64,000 nt of DNA, from assembly GCF_017163705.1 (NCBI RefSeq), contig NZ_JAFIWB010000004.1, positions 186,001 to 250,000 of the forward strand, given 5' to 3'. A program made the translations under genes and the position numbers. The stretch is from Xanthomonas bonasiae (GTDB taxonomy: Bacteria; Pseudomonadota; Gammaproteobacteria; Xanthomonadales; Xanthomonadaceae). The notes beneath the pieces are model-generated. The model made no database searches, was not told where the DNA came from, and saw only the letters and a program-made list of their open reading frames with translations. Every line of letters starts with the position of its first letter. The first letter of the stretch is position 1. Positions 45,091 to 56,932 of the stretch are shown one piece after another.

Positions 45091-47055
45091 ATGAACAACG
45101 CTGCTGCGCCGCGTCAGCTCACTTTCCGCGCGGTCGTGCTGGCGATCGTGCTGGCCGTCGTGCTGTCGGCCGCCAACGCCTACCTGGGGCTGTTCGCCGG
45201 CCTGACCATCGCCACCGCGATCCCGGCGGCAGTGGTGTCGATGGGCGTGCTGCGCCTGCTCGGCGGCGGCACCATCCTGGAGAACAACATCGTGCAGACC
45301 GGCGCCTCGGCCGGTTCGTCAATCGCGGCGGGGGTGATCTTCACCATCCCGGCGCTGGTGATCATGGGCTACTGGCCGGACTTCAAGTACTGGTGGGTGC
45401 TCGGCATCGCCGGCATGGGCGGCCTGCTCGGGGTGCTGTTCTCGGTGCCGCTGCGGCGCTCGATGATCGTCGAGGATCCGCTGCCGTTCCCCGAGGGCAA
45501 GGCCGCGGCCGAAGTGCTCAAGGCCGGCGAGAATCCCGGGCCGGGACTGAAGATCCTGGCGCTGTCGGCGACCATCGGCGGACTGGTCAAGCTGGCCGCG
45601 GCCAGCGGCCTGAAAGTGATTCCCGACACCTGGGCGCAGGCCACCTACCTGGGCAGCAGCAAGCTGGTCGGCTACGTCGGCACCAACCTGTCGCCGGCGC
45701 TGCTCGGGGTCGGCTACATCGTCGGGCTCAACGTCGGCATCGTGGTGCTGTCCGGCTCGATCCTGTCCTGGCACATCGCCATTCCGCTCTACCAGCAGTT
45801 CTTCATGGGCTCCGATCCGGCGCTGGCGCAGAGCCTGACCACCGCGCCGGCGGCCGAGGCCGCGTTCGCCATCTGGGCGGCCAAGGTGCGCTACCTGGGC
45901 GTGGGCGCGATGCTGATCGGCGGCGTGTGGACGCTGTTCTCGCTGCGCAAGTCGCTGCTGTCCGGGGTCAAGAGCGGCTTCGCCGCCGCGCGCAAGAGCA
46001 CCGCCGGCACGGTGGTGGCCGAGACCGACCGCGACCTGCCGATGAAGTGGATGCTGGTCGCCTTGCTGCTGTGCACGTTGCCGCTGCTGGGCCTGTACCA
46101 GGCGATCGTCGGCCAGTGGCACGTCAGCATCCCGATGACCTTGATCATGATCGTCGCCGGCTTCCTGTTCGTGTCGGTGTCCGGCTACCTGGCCGGGTTG
46201 ATCGGCTCGTCGAACAATCCGGTGTCGGGCATCACCATCTCCACCATCCTGTTCGCCTCGGCGGTACTGGTGCTGTTGCTCGGGCGCGACTCGCCGATCG
46301 GCGCGGTCGCCGCGATCATGATCGGCGCAGTGGTGTGCTGCGCTGCAGCGGTGGGCGGCGACAACCTGCAGGATCTGAAGGCCGGTTACCTGGTCGGCGC
46401 CACGCCGTGGAAGCAGCAGCTGATGCTGGCCATCGGCGCATTCTCCTGCGCGCTGATCATGGCCCCGGTGCTGAACCTGTTGGCGCAGGCCTACGGCATC
46501 GGCGCGGCGACGCCGGAGCATCCGAACTCGTTGGCCGCGCCGCAGGCGACGCTGATGGCCTCGGTGGCCAAGGGCCTGTTCGGCGGCGAGCTGCCGTGGA
46601 CGATGATCGCCATCGGCGCCGGCGTCGGCGCGGCGATCATCGCCCTGGACGAATGGCTCAAGCGCACCGGCAAGCGTTTCCGCGTGCCGGTGCTGGCCGC
46701 GGCGATCGGCATCTACCTGCCGCTGGAACTGATGGTGCCGATCTTCCTCGGCGGGCTGATCACCTACCTGGTCGAGCGCTTCCACAAGATCCGCGCCGAC
46801 GACGAGGAAGGCCGCGACCGCGTGCACCGTCCGGGCACGCTGTTCGCCGCCGGCCTGATCACCGGCGAGGCGCTGATGGGCATCGCCATCGCGGTGCCGA
46901 TCGTGGTCTCCGGCCACGCCGACGTGCTGGCGCTGCCTGCCGGCTTCCATCTCAACCAGTGGTACGGCCTGGTCCTGCTCGCCTTCGTCGGCTGGCTGCT
47001 GTACCGCACCGGCAAGAAGGGCGAGCCGACCGCACCGCTGCCGCCGTCGGCGTAA
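45091..47055 (+). CDS. OPT family oligopeptide transporter
   Basis: A 654-residue membrane protein of the oligopeptide transporter family. About 14-16 hydrophobic segments are visible, starting LTFRAVVLAIVLAVVLSAAN. Family blocks include NAYLGLFAGLTIATAIPAA, NNIVQTGASAGSSIAAGVIF, EGKAAAEVLKAGE and SSNNPVSGITISTILFA. It probably imports peptides or peptide-like metal chelates with a proton gradient. An AGGGG ribosome site precedes the ATG. A long perfect hairpin follows the stop. Confidence 0.95.
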   Translation: MNNAAAPRQLTFRAVVLAIVLAVVLSAANAYLGLFAGLTIATAIPAAVVSMGVLRLLGGGTILENNIVQTGASAGSSIAAGVIFTIPALVIMGYWPDFKYWWVLGIAGMGGLLGVLFSVPLRRSMIVEDPLPFPEGKAAAEVLKAGENPGPGLKILALSATIGGLVKLAAASGLKVIPDTWAQATYLGSSKLVGYVGTNLSPALLGVGYIVGLNVGIVVLSGSILSWHIAIPLYQQFFMGSDPALAQSLTTAPAAEAAFAIWAAKVRYLGVGAMLIGGVWTLFSLRKSLLSGVKSGFAAARKSTAGTVVAETDRDLPMKWMLVALLLCTLPLLGLYQAIVGQWHVSIPMTLIMIVAGFLFVSVSGYLAGLIGSSNNPVSGITISTILFASAVLVLLLGRDSPIGAVAAIMIGAVVCCAAAVGGDNLQDLKAGYLVGATPWKQQLMLAIGAFSCALIMAPVLNLLAQAYGIGAATPEHPNSLAAPQATLMASVAKGLFGGELPWTMIAIGAGVGAAIIALDEWLKRTGKRFRVPVLAAAIGIYLPLELMVPIFLGGLITYLVERFHKIRADDEEGRDRVHRPGTLFAAGLITGEALMGIAIAVPIVVSGHADVLALPAGFHLNQWYGLVLLAFVGWLLYRTGKKGEPTAPLPPSA

Positions 47056-47075
47056 GCATCAGCACCCTCAGCAAG

Positions 47076-47111
47076 ACACGAAGCCCGGCCTGCGCCGGGC
47101 TTCGTGTTTGT
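47076..47111 (+). terminator. Strong hairpin terminator after the OPT gene
   Basis: A perfect 14-bp stem ACACGAAGCCCGGC / GCCGGGCTTCGTGT around a 4-nt loop, ending GTTTGTGG. It is followed by a short GGGATTN array (47152-47172, minus orientation). Confidence 0.82.
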
Positions 47112-47254
47112 GGCGATCGCCCACAAGCGCAACCCGCAGTCCGCTCCCGCGAATCCCCAATCCCCAATCCCGGCCCCTCCATGACTTCATGCCTTTGCAC
47201 CACGTCCACCCGCGCGCCTACCATCGACGTTTTGCCGTGTTCCGGAGACGCCCG

Positions 47255-49324
<2,070 letters not shown>

Positions 49325-49333
49325 GGCCAGGAT

Positions 49334-49490
49334 TCGGGATTCGGGATTTGGACTCGGGACTCGGGACGGGTCGCACGGATGAGTGATCTATTCCATCCGC
49401 TGCGTCGATCGATGGTGCGGCGCTCGCGTTCGCGCCGTCCGGCTTTGCTCTTACGAGTCCCGATTCCCCTGTCCCCATTCCCGGCTTCCC
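49334..49490. repeat. GGGATTN and GGGAATN arrays before the DUF819 gene
   Basis: A plus-oriented array (49334-49371: GGATTCG, GGATTCG and decayed units with GGACTCG) is followed about 80 bp later by an inverse array (ATTCCCC and ATTCCCG, to 49490). The second array ends 2 bp before the DUF819 ATG, so no ribosome site is visible there. Confidence 0.78.
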
Positions 49491-49491
49491 A

Positions 49492-50721
49492 ATGATCCAC
49501 AACGACATCGTCATCTTCGGCCTGATCGCCGCCACGCTCGGGGCGGTGTTCTGGACCGCCGCGCGGCCGCATGGATTCTGGAAGCGCTTCTACAGCGTCG
49601 TGCCGGCGCTGCTGCTGTGCTACCTGATTCCCGGCATCTACAACACCGTCGGGTTGATCGACGGGCAGCACAACCGCCTGTACGACCCGGTCGCGCGCGA
49701 CGTGCTGCTGCCGGCGGCGCTGGTGCTGCTGACGCTCACCGTCGACCTGAAGGGCATCCTGCGCCTGGGGCCGAAGCTGGTGGCGATGTACCTGGGTGCG
49801 TCCTTCAGCATCATGCTCGGCGCGGTGGTCGCGTTCCAGCTGATGAAGTGGCTGCATCCGGCCACGGTGGCCGGCGATACCTGGGCCGGCATGGCCGCAC
49901 TGGCCGGCAGCTGGATCGGCGGCGGCGCCAACATGCTGGCGATGCGCGAAGTGTTCAACGTCGATGCCACCACCTTCGGCCAGTTCGCGGTGGTCGATGT
50001 CGGCGTCGGTTACGTGTGGATGGCCTTGCTGATCTTCCTCGCCCCGCGCGCGGCGGCGATCGATGCGCGCAGCGGTGCCGACACCAGCGGCATCGACGAC
50101 CTGAAACACCGCATCGCGCAGTTCCAGGCGCAGCACGAACGCGTCGCCAGCCTGACCGACCTGATGCTGATCGTCGGCCTCGCGTTCGGTGCGGTCGGCC
50201 TGGCGCATGCGATCGCGGTGCCGACCGCGGCGTGGTTCGCGGCCAACGTCGCCTGGGCCAAGCAGTTCAGCCTCGGCGCGCCGTTCGTGTGGGTGGTGGT
50301 GCTGTCGACCACGATCGGCCTGCTGCTCAGCTTCACCCGCGCACGCACCCTGGAAGGCGCCGGCGCCTCGCGCATCGGCTCGCTGCTGCTGTATTTCCTG
50401 ATCGCCTGCATCGGCATGCAGATGGACCTGCTGGCGCTGTTCGACCGCCCGTGGATCTTCCTGCTCGGGCTGATCTGGCTGTGCGTGCACATCCTGCTGT
50501 TGCTGGCGCTGGGCAAATTGCTGCGGGTGCCGTTCTTCTATTTCGCGATCGGCTCGCAGAGCAACGTCGGCGGCCCGGCCTCGGCACCGGTGGTGGCGGC
50601 CGCGTTCCATCCGGCGCTGGCGCCGGTCGGCGTGCTGCTGGGCACGATGGGCTATGCCACCGGCACCTACCTGGCATACCTGGTCGGGATCACCTTGCGC
50701 GCGATGGCGGGGGCGCCGTAG
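49492..50721 (+). CDS. DUF819 family integral membrane protein
   Basis: A 409-residue membrane protein with about ten hydrophobic helices. It matches DUF819 (YjcL-like): AALAGSWIGGGANMLAMREVF and GSQSNVGGPASAPVVAAAFHP, two internally similar re-entrant segments suggestive of a transporter. The substrate is unknown. The start MIHNDIVIFGLIAA lies directly behind a repeat array without a clear Shine-Dalgarno sequence. Confidence 0.92.
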   Translation: MIHNDIVIFGLIAATLGAVFWTAARPHGFWKRFYSVVPALLLCYLIPGIYNTVGLIDGQHNRLYDPVARDVLLPAALVLLTLTVDLKGILRLGPKLVAMYLGASFSIMLGAVVAFQLMKWLHPATVAGDTWAGMAALAGSWIGGGANMLAMREVFNVDATTFGQFAVVDVGVGYVWMALLIFLAPRAAAIDARSGADTSGIDDLKHRIAQFQAQHERVASLTDLMLIVGLAFGAVGLAHAIAVPTAAWFAANVAWAKQFSLGAPFVWVVVLSTTIGLLLSFTRARTLEGAGASRIGSLLLYFLIACIGMQMDLLALFDRPWIFLLGLIWLCVHILLLLALGKLLRVPFFYFAIGSQSNVGGPASAPVVAAAFHPALAPVGVLLGTMGYATGTYLAYLVGITLRAMAGAP

Positions 50722-50736
50722 CGCATCGGCATGACC

Positions 50737-50806
50737 CTGTAGGAGCGGCTTCAGCCGCGACGGGCTTTACCGATGCGTTCTGTCGCGGCTGAAGCCGCTC
50801 CTACAG
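50737..50806. repeat. Inverted pair of REP-like palindromes
   Basis: A plus-oriented copy (50737-50761) and a minus-oriented copy (50782-50806) with core GGAGCGGCTTCAGCCGC face each other across 20 bp. They lie between the 3' ends of the convergent DUF819 and lipase-effector genes. Confidence 0.88.
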
Positions 50807-50821
50807 GGGATTTGCGGCGGC

Positions 50822-52018
50822 CTACTGCTGCAGCGCGACCCGGCGCTGCTGCTCTTCCTGCTGCGGCACGTTCGCCTGCAGATTCTGTTGCTGCAGCTGG
50901 CCGACGTTGGCCTGCGCCGGTTCGCTGGCCGCCGCCGCGGTCTGCACCTGGCTGCGCAGATGCGCCGGGTCGTCGGCGCGGCCCTGCACCGCGAACAGGC
51001 GGTCGCCGTCGCGGCTGGGCACCAGCTGGTCGATCTGTTTGAGGCCGTCCTGTCCGGCACGCGCGGCGACGCTGGCGGCGGTGTTGAGGAACTGCGCGTC
51101 GTCGCGCAGGCCGAGTCGCTCGCGCTGCCCGTCCAGTTGCACCACCGCGTCGTTGAACAGGCGGCTGCCGGTGGGCAGCGCACGTTCCTGGGTCTGCGCG
51201 TGGCTCTGCGATTCCAGTTCCTGCGCCTTGATCACCGAATCGATGCCGTGCAGGTCCAGCCGATGCTTGAGCATCATCCCCGGCACCAGGCGCTGGCCGA
51301 ACGACAGCGGATCCGGGTCCGGCAACTGGATCTGGTGGCCCGCGGCGTCGGGCATCGCCCATTTCAGCGGGATGCTGTCTTCCTGCAGGTGGGTCAGCAG
51401 TTCGTTCTTGACGTGGTAGCCGCGGATCAATCCATCGGCGGCGTAGTCCTTGGCCGCGGACGCGTCCAGGCCTTCGCGCTCCAGGGTGCGGTCGTTGACC
51501 CCGGCGGCGTTGTAGGTGACCGCCGGCACGTCGTTGACCATCGCCGAGGCCGCGGCCAGGCCGCCGCCGAGCGAATGCCCGGAGATCATCAGGTCCTGGC
51601 CGAACGCCTGCTTGGCCTGGCTGCCGAGCTGGATCGCCGAGGCGTATTGCGCGTCGGCGAAGCCCAGGCCCTGGCCGATGTTGTGCTTCCAGTCCTTGCC
51701 TTCGTCGGTGCCGCAGAACGCCAGCACCACGTTGCCCTGTTCGTTGCGGTAGAACGCGGCATCGAAGCCGCTCTTGGCATCGTGCAGCATGCCCGGATCG
51801 ATGCCGGCGCGCTGCACGGCGCCATCGTCTAGGCGGGTCCAGCCGTCGGGCAGCGCCGCGAAGCTTTCCGCGCCGCCGGCGCGGCGCTGGGCGGCCGTGC
51901 CGTAGAGATCCTGCAGCAAGGTGGGAAGTTGCGTGTCCACCGCCTGCGGCTGCTGGCCGCGAACGGCTTCGGCGAACGGGGCGGACGCGTCGGTATTGGA
52001 AAGATCGTTCTGGCTCAT
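50822..52018 (-). CDS. Lipase-type antibacterial effector with XVIPCD C-terminal tail (predicted type IV substrate)
   Basis: A 398-residue protein in two parts. Residues about 30-260 form a class 3 lipase-like alpha/beta domain: the nucleophile elbow ISGHSLGGG is at residues 145-153, the family segment VLAFCGTDEGKDW at 98-110, and a later YHVKNELLTHL. Residues about 285-398 match the XVIPCD, the tail by which Xanthomonadaceae VirD4 recruits killing effectors: GLKQIDQLVPSRDGDRLFAV, then QGRADDPAHLR and a Gln-rich end. It has no signal peptide. The gene lies 34 bp after an exported ankyrin gene in the same direction, a likely immunity gene. Confidence 0.85.
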   Translation of the reverse strand: MSQNDLSNTDASAPFAEAVRGQQPQAVDTQLPTLLQDLYGTAAQRRAGGAESFAALPDGWTRLDDGAVQRAGIDPGMLHDAKSGFDAAFYRNEQGNVVLAFCGTDEGKDWKHNIGQGLGFADAQYASAIQLGSQAKQAFGQDLMISGHSLGGGLAAASAMVNDVPAVTYNAAGVNDRTLEREGLDASAAKDYAADGLIRGYHVKNELLTHLQEDSIPLKWAMPDAAGHQIQLPDPDPLSFGQRLVPGMMLKHRLDLHGIDSVIKAQELESQSHAQTQERALPTGSRLFNDAVVQLDGQRERLGLRDDAQFLNTAASVAARAGQDGLKQIDQLVPSRDGDRLFAVQGRADDPAHLRSQVQTAAAASEPAQANVGQLQQQNLQANVPQQEEQQRRVALQQ

Positions 52019-52052
52019 GCGCGGCTCCTTGCGTGTGCTGCGAACAGCCGCC

Positions 52053-52820
52053 TCAGCGGCCCGCTTCCAGGGGGATGTCGTGGGCGCTCAACCAGTCGCG
52101 TACCGCGGCGCGGGTCTGCTGCGCGGTGCTGTTGAGCAGGCGCTCGGGCGTGGTGAAGAAATACGCCTGGAAGGTCTTCTGCTGCGCGTTGCGCAGGCCC
52201 GGATCGACCCCGGCCTGCAGCAGTTTCAGCACCCAGGGGTTGCCGGCGCTGCTCTGCGCGGCCAGGTGCAGCAGCGAGTTGCCGCTGGCATCGACCCGGT
52301 GCGGATCGGCGCCGGCCTGCAGCAGCAGCTGGATCTGTTCGTCGCGCTTGCTCTGCAGCGCGCGGAACAGCGGCGTCCAGTTGCCGCGCGCGCTGACCGG
52401 ATCCACCGGCGCGCCATGCTGCAGCAGGATCTTCAGGTATTGCGGGTCCTTGGCCATCGCGGCCATGTGCACCACGGTTTCCTGGTCCATGCCCGGTTCG
52501 GCCGGATTCGCGCCAGCGTCCAGCAAGGCACTGAGCGCGCGCGGCTGTTCGTTCCAGATCGCGTATTCGAGCAGGGTGACGTTCTGGTCGCCGTGCGCGG
52601 ACAGGTCCACGCCGGGCGCCAGTGCGGCGATGCGCGCCGCGTCGCCGCGCGCGACGGCGGCGGCGATGTCGGCGAGGTGGGGATCGCGGAACGCGACCGA
52701 GTGATCCTGCAGCGTGGCTGACATGGCAGAGTGCTCCTTGGCGCCGGGCGGGGCGGCGCATGAGACCGAGATGGACATCGAGGTCGCAAGCGCGATCAGG
52801 ACGGGGAACTGCTTGCGCAT
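52053..52820 (-). CDS. Exported ankyrin-repeat protein, probable immunity protein for the lipase effector
   Basis: A 255-residue protein with a signal peptide (MRKQFPVLIALATSMSIS, Cys at 21 that may be a weak lipobox). About five ankyrin repeats follow: HLADIAAAVARGDAARIAAL, NVTLLEYAIWNEQPRALSAL, WTPLFRALQSKRDEQIQLLL, SLLHLAAQSSAGNPWVLKLL and others. An AGGAG ribosome site precedes the start. It is the gene directly upstream of the XVIPCD lipase. Immunity proteins to lipase effectors act in the periplasm, which fits its signal, so immunity is a strong inference. Confidence 0.85.
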   Translation of the reverse strand: MRKQFPVLIALATSMSISVSCAAPPGAKEHSAMSATLQDHSVAFRDPHLADIAAAVARGDAARIAALAPGVDLSAHGDQNVTLLEYAIWNEQPRALSALLDAGANPAEPGMDQETVVHMAAMAKDPQYLKILLQHGAPVDPVSARGNWTPLFRALQSKRDEQIQLLLQAGADPHRVDASGNSLLHLAAQSSAGNPWVLKLLQAGVDPGLRNAQQKTFQAYFFTTPERLLNSTAQQTRAAVRDWLSAHDIPLEAGR

Positions 52821-53111
52821 GGAGGGCTCCTTTTCCTGTTCGCGTTCCTGTTGCCGGTGGCGACGTTCCTTGCCACCGTGACCGATGCTAGCAGCTGTCC
52901 GGCGCCGGTTCGGTAAGGTTTTGTTACAGCGCTGGCGCGATCTGCATGGGCGTGGCATGCGCGGTGGAGCGCCGATCGACCCGGACGCATGTTTGCGCCG
53001 GGGGCGGAGAATGGCCCGATTGCGGCGCAATGCACCCGCCGGCGCTGCCGCACGCAGGTGGCGTACATGCGCAACTTGGCATAATGCGGGTTTTCCGCCG
53101 AGGCCCTTGCG

Positions 53112-53798
53112 ATGACCGCGACCCCCTTCGACCTGCTGATCAGCGATTGCGACGGCGTGCTCGTCGACAGCGAGGTGCTGGCCGACCGGGTCATGTTCGA
53201 CGCGCTGGGCGCCTACGTGCCGCGGGCCGAGCTGGAGGCCTACCTCGCCGGCAGTTTCGGCCAGACCGCGCACGAGATCGTGGAGCGGGTGCAGCGGCAT
53301 TTCGCGGTGACCCTGCCGCCGGGCCTGTTCGAGGAAATCCGGGAACGTTCGGAAGCGTTGATCGCCGCCGAGGTGCAACCGATCGACGGCGTCCGCGAGG
53401 CGCTGCTGGCGTTGCCGCTGCCGCTGGCGGTCGCCTCCAACAGCCTGCGCCACAGCGTGGTGGCGTCGGTGGCGCGTGCCGGGCTGACCGAGCGGGTGAA
53501 CGGCCACATCTTCAGCGCCGACATGGTGGCGCGGCCGAAGCCGGCGCCGGACGTCTACCTGCTGGCGGCGCACACCCTGGGCGCGGCGCCGCCGCGGTGC
53601 CTGGTGATCGAGGACAGCGTCACCGGCGCCAGCGCGGCGCTGGCCGCGGGCATGACCGTGATCGGTTTCACCGGCGCAGCGCACATCCCGCCAGGCCACG
53701 CCGACACCCTGCGTCACCTCGGCGTGGCGGCGGTGATGGAGCACATGCGGCAGTTGCCGCAGGTCTACGCCGAACTGGTGCGCGCGGCGGCGGCGTAG
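53112..53798 (+). CDS. HAD superfamily phosphatase (beta-phosphoglucomutase-like)
   Basis: A 228-residue HAD hydrolase. The nucleophile motif is ISDCDGVLVDSE near residue 12, followed by a helical cap (residues about 20-85). Motif II Ser is in LAVASNSLRHS, motif III Lys in MVARPKPAPDVYLLAA, and motif IV acidic residues in CLVIEDSVTGASAALAAGM. This is close to the YcjU/PGMB branch that works on phosphorylated sugars. A -10-like CATAAT lies 27 bp before the ATG. Its substrate cannot be assigned. Confidence 0.92.
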   Translation: MTATPFDLLISDCDGVLVDSEVLADRVMFDALGAYVPRAELEAYLAGSFGQTAHEIVERVQRHFAVTLPPGLFEEIRERSEALIAAEVQPIDGVREALLALPLPLAVASNSLRHSVVASVARAGLTERVNGHIFSADMVARPKPAPDVYLLAAHTLGAAPPRCLVIEDSVTGASAALAAGMTVIGFTGAAHIPPGHADTLRHLGVAAVMEHMRQLPQVYAELVRAAAA

Positions 53799-54148
53799 TG
53801 TCGATCGAGAGGCCGCGCTGCCGGGTGGCGGCGACGCACAAACGCGGAGTCGGGGCTGTCCGCTCGCTGTGGCCTTGCCGCGGAGCGTGGCGGACGGAGT
53901 AGAGCGTCTCCGGACAGCATCATGCCATCCGTTGTGTGTGTCTTCTCCGGGCTGCCTGTCGCGGCTGAAGCCGCTCCTACACGGGGCGGCGCGTGTTCAA
54001 AGCAGGTCGAAGTGCGCGCTTACGCATCGAAGCGTCATGGCTTGCTTTCCGCAGCCGCGATGCCCTCGGGCACCGCGCTCCCGCCGTTGCCAATCCCGGC
54101 TTTCCACAGCCGAATGGCTGGTCATCCCCAATCCCGAATCCCGGCACC
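53799..54148. other. Intergenic region with a REP-like palindrome and GGGATTN array
   Basis: 350 bp with no gene. A REP-like palindrome in minus orientation lies at 53958-53980. A short GGGATTN array in minus orientation (54124-54143) abuts the ybdD-like stop codon region. Confidence 0.7.
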
Positions 54149-54373
54149 TCAACAACAACGAAACCCGCTCTTGCCGCCATAGCGCGCTTCCTGGCGCTCG
54201 CGGAAGAAGGTCTTGTAGTCCATCGGTTGCCGGTCGGGATGTTTCTCCAGCACGTGGCGCACGTAGTTGTCGTAGTCGGGGATGCCGCAGCACAGCCGCG
54301 CGGTCTGCACCAGGCGCCGCCACAGCCGGCGGTGCGCCTGGTATTGCCCGACCGGAACCAGGTCGTTGCTCAT
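54149..54373 (-). CDS. YbdD/YjiX family small protein, CstA partner
   Basis: A 74-residue protein of the YbdD/YjiX (DUF466) family: [20 protein letters not shown] and [20 protein letters not shown], with a C-terminal GFRCC. It starts with a 1-bp overlap on the cstA stop (TGATG). In E. coli the homologues are encoded directly after CstA or BtsT pyruvate transporters and are needed for their work, so the same is expected here. Confidence 0.9.
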   Translation of the reverse strand: MSNDLVPVGQYQAHRRLWRRLVQTARLCCGIPDYDNYVRHVLEKHPDRQPMDYKTFFRERQEARYGGKSGFRCC

Positions 54374-56445
54374 CACACGTCCGCCATCTGGTGCGGCTGC
54401 AGCGCCACGTACGCGGTTTCCTTGTCGCTGCGCTGCGGGTTGCGGCGCGCGGCGAGGATGGTCTTGACCGAGTAGATCAGGATCGAGAACACCACGAACA
54501 GGAACAGCGCGGTCAGCCCGGTGTTGACGTAGGCGTTGGTGACGATCTGCTGCATCTGCGGCACCGTCTTGGCCGGTGCGGTGATGGTGCCGCTGGCGAT
54601 CGCCTCCTGGAACTTGTGCGCCTGCGCCAGGAAGCCCTGCGCCGGGTTGGGGTCGAAGATCTTGATCAGCCCGGCGTAGGTGGTGCAGATCAGCAGCCAC
54701 AGCGCCGGCACGATGGTGACCCAGGCGTAGCGGTCGCGCTTCATCTTGAACAGCACCACCGTGCCCAGCATCAGCGCGATGCCGGCGAGCATCTGGTTGG
54801 AGATGCCGAACAGCGGCCACAGCGTGCGGATGCCGCCGTACGGATCCTTGACCCCGGTGTAGAGCAGGTAGCCCCACAGCGCCACGCAGCCGCCGGTGGC
54901 GACGATGTTGGCGCCCCACGATTCGGTCCGCTTCAGCGCCGGCACGAAGTTGCCGAGCAGGTCCTGCAGCATGAAGCGCCCGGCGCGGGTGCCGGCGTCG
55001 ACCGCGGTGAGGATGAACAGCGCCTCGAACAGGATCGCGAAGTGGTACCAGAACGCCATCATGTCCTCGCCCGGCAACAGCTGGTGCAGGATCTGCGCGA
55101 TGCCCACCGCCAGGGTCGGCGCGCCGCCGGCGCGGGCCAGGATGGTGGTCTCGCCGATGTCGCGGGCAGTGGCTTCGAGCACTTCAGGAGTGATCGCGAA
55201 ACCCCATTCGCTGACCTTGGCCGCGACCGCGACGACGTCGCTGCCGACCATCGAGGCCGGCGCGTTCATCGCGAAATACACGCCCGGCTCGATGATCGAG
55301 GCGGCGACCAGCGCCATCACCGCGACGAACGATTCCATCAGCATGCCGCCGTAGCCGATGTAGCGCATGTGGCCTTCGTTGGCGAGCAGCTTGGGGGTGG
55401 TGCCGGAGGAGATCAGCGCATGGAAGCCGGACACCGCGCCGCAGGCGATGGTGATGAACAGGAACGGGAAGATGCCGCCGGTCCACACCGGGCCCATGCC
55501 GTTGTGCGCGTACTGGGTCAGCGCCGGCATCTTCAGGTCGGGCATGACCACCAGGATGCCGATGGCCAGGGCGATGATGGTGCCGATCTTGAGGAAGGTG
55601 GACAGGTAGTCGCGCGGCGCCAGCAGCAGCCACACCGGCAGCACCGAGGCGACGAAGCCGTAGCCGATCAGCATCCAGGTGATCTGCACGTCGGTGAAGG
55701 TGAAGGCCGGGCCCCAGGTCGGATCGGCGGCGACCTTGCCGCCGAACCAGATCGCGGCCAGCAGCAGGATCAGCCCCACCACCGAGATCTCGCCGATCTT
55801 GCCGGGGCGGATGTAGCGCATGTACACGCCCATCATGATCGCGATCGGCATCGTCGCGATCACCGTGAACATGCCCCAGGGACTCTCCGCCAGCGCCTTG
55901 ACCACCACCATCGCCAGCACCGCCAGGATGATGATCATGATCAGGAACGCGCCGAACAGGGCGATGGTGCCGGGCACCTGGCCCATCTCCTCGCGCACCA
56001 GGTCGCCGAGCGAGCGGCCGTTGCGGCGGCTGGACAGGAACAGCACCACGAAGTCCTGCACCGCGCCGGCGAACACCACGCCGACCACCAGCCACAGCAG
56101 GCCGGGCAGGTAGCCCATCTGCGCGGCGAGCACCGGGCCGACCAGCGGTCCGGCGCCGGCGATGGCGGCGAAGTGGTGGCCGAACAGCACGTGCTTGTTG
56201 GTCGGCACGTAGTCCAGGCCGTCGTTGTTGAGCACGGCGGGCGTGGCCCGGGTGGGGTCCAGCTGCATCACCTTGGTGGCGATGAACAGGCTGTAGAAGC
56301 GATACGCGATCAGGTAGATCGAGACCGCGGCGACCACGATCCACAGCGCGTTGATGTGTTCGCCGCGGCGCAGGGCGATGGTGCCCAGGCAGAACGCCGC
56401 CAGCACCGCGAGCGCGGCCCAGGCCAGTTTGGAAAACCCTTTCAT
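54373..56445 (-). CDS. cstA: Carbon starvation protein A (peptide/pyruvate transporter)
   Basis: A 690-residue integral membrane protein with about 16-18 helices, matching the CstA family. Signature segments are [58 protein letters not shown] and [10 protein letters not shown]. CstA proteins take up pyruvate or peptides under carbon limitation. The start [12 protein letters not shown] was preferred over an ATG ten codons upstream. The ybdD-like gene follows with overlapping codons. No CRP-type site was recognised upstream. Confidence 0.97.
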   Translation of the reverse strand: MKGFSKLAWAALAVLAAFCLGTIALRRGEHINALWIVVAAVSIYLIAYRFYSLFIATKVMQLDPTRATPAVLNNDGLDYVPTNKHVLFGHHFAAIAGAGPLVGPVLAAQMGYLPGLLWLVVGVVFAGAVQDFVVLFLSSRRNGRSLGDLVREEMGQVPGTIALFGAFLIMIIILAVLAMVVVKALAESPWGMFTVIATMPIAIMMGVYMRYIRPGKIGEISVVGLILLLAAIWFGGKVAADPTWGPAFTFTDVQITWMLIGYGFVASVLPVWLLLAPRDYLSTFLKIGTIIALAIGILVVMPDLKMPALTQYAHNGMGPVWTGGIFPFLFITIACGAVSGFHALISSGTTPKLLANEGHMRYIGYGGMLMESFVAVMALVAASIIEPGVYFAMNAPASMVGSDVVAVAAKVSEWGFAITPEVLEATARDIGETTILARAGGAPTLAVGIAQILHQLLPGEDMMAFWYHFAILFEALFILTAVDAGTRAGRFMLQDLLGNFVPALKRTESWGANIVATGGCVALWGYLLYTGVKDPYGGIRTLWPLFGISNQMLAGIALMLGTVVLFKMKRDRYAWVTIVPALWLLICTTYAGLIKIFDPNPAQGFLAQAHKFQEAIASGTITAPAKTVPQMQQIVTNAYVNTGLTALFLFVVFSILIYSVKTILAARRNPQRSDKETAYVALQPHQMADV

Positions 56446-56932
56446 GCAGATCGCTCCCCCACAAGATTCCCGCAAGGGTCGCCCCGATGGCCTGGGGGGT
56501 CAATGCCGGGACAGGCGATGGCCCTAGTACTTTGGTCGTAGTCGGCGCCGTATTCGACGATCGCGCGGGTCGCGGGGACGCATGCCAGGCCGTGGCGGTG
56601 GGGAGGCGGTGGGTCGAGACGGACTTTGCCTGATCGCTAGGCATCGCGCGGAGCATCGGGTGCAAGAGCGCGGCTGCGGGATCGGCGGGCTTGGCTGCAG
56701 TCGGGACTGAAGTCCCTCCCACAAGAGCGGTTATGGCCGGCACGCGCACCGGCATCGGCATCGACATCCGCATCGCGCCCAAACGCGCCACGCCGACACT
56801 TCCGGTGCAGCCGGTGCACCCGGCGCACGGCCGGCCGGCGCCCCTGCGATGGAACGATGGGTTGCGCCGATCGCGATTGGCCGCCGGCGGCGGCGCGCCC
56901 ATATACGGTGCTTCACCAGGAGATCGCCCGCC
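56446..56932. other. Intergenic region between cstA and a pirin gene
   Basis: About 490 bp that should hold the cstA promoter. It contains a REP variant in minus orientation at 56700-56723 (core GGGACTGAAGTCCC). No credible gene is seen on either strand. Confidence 0.6.
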
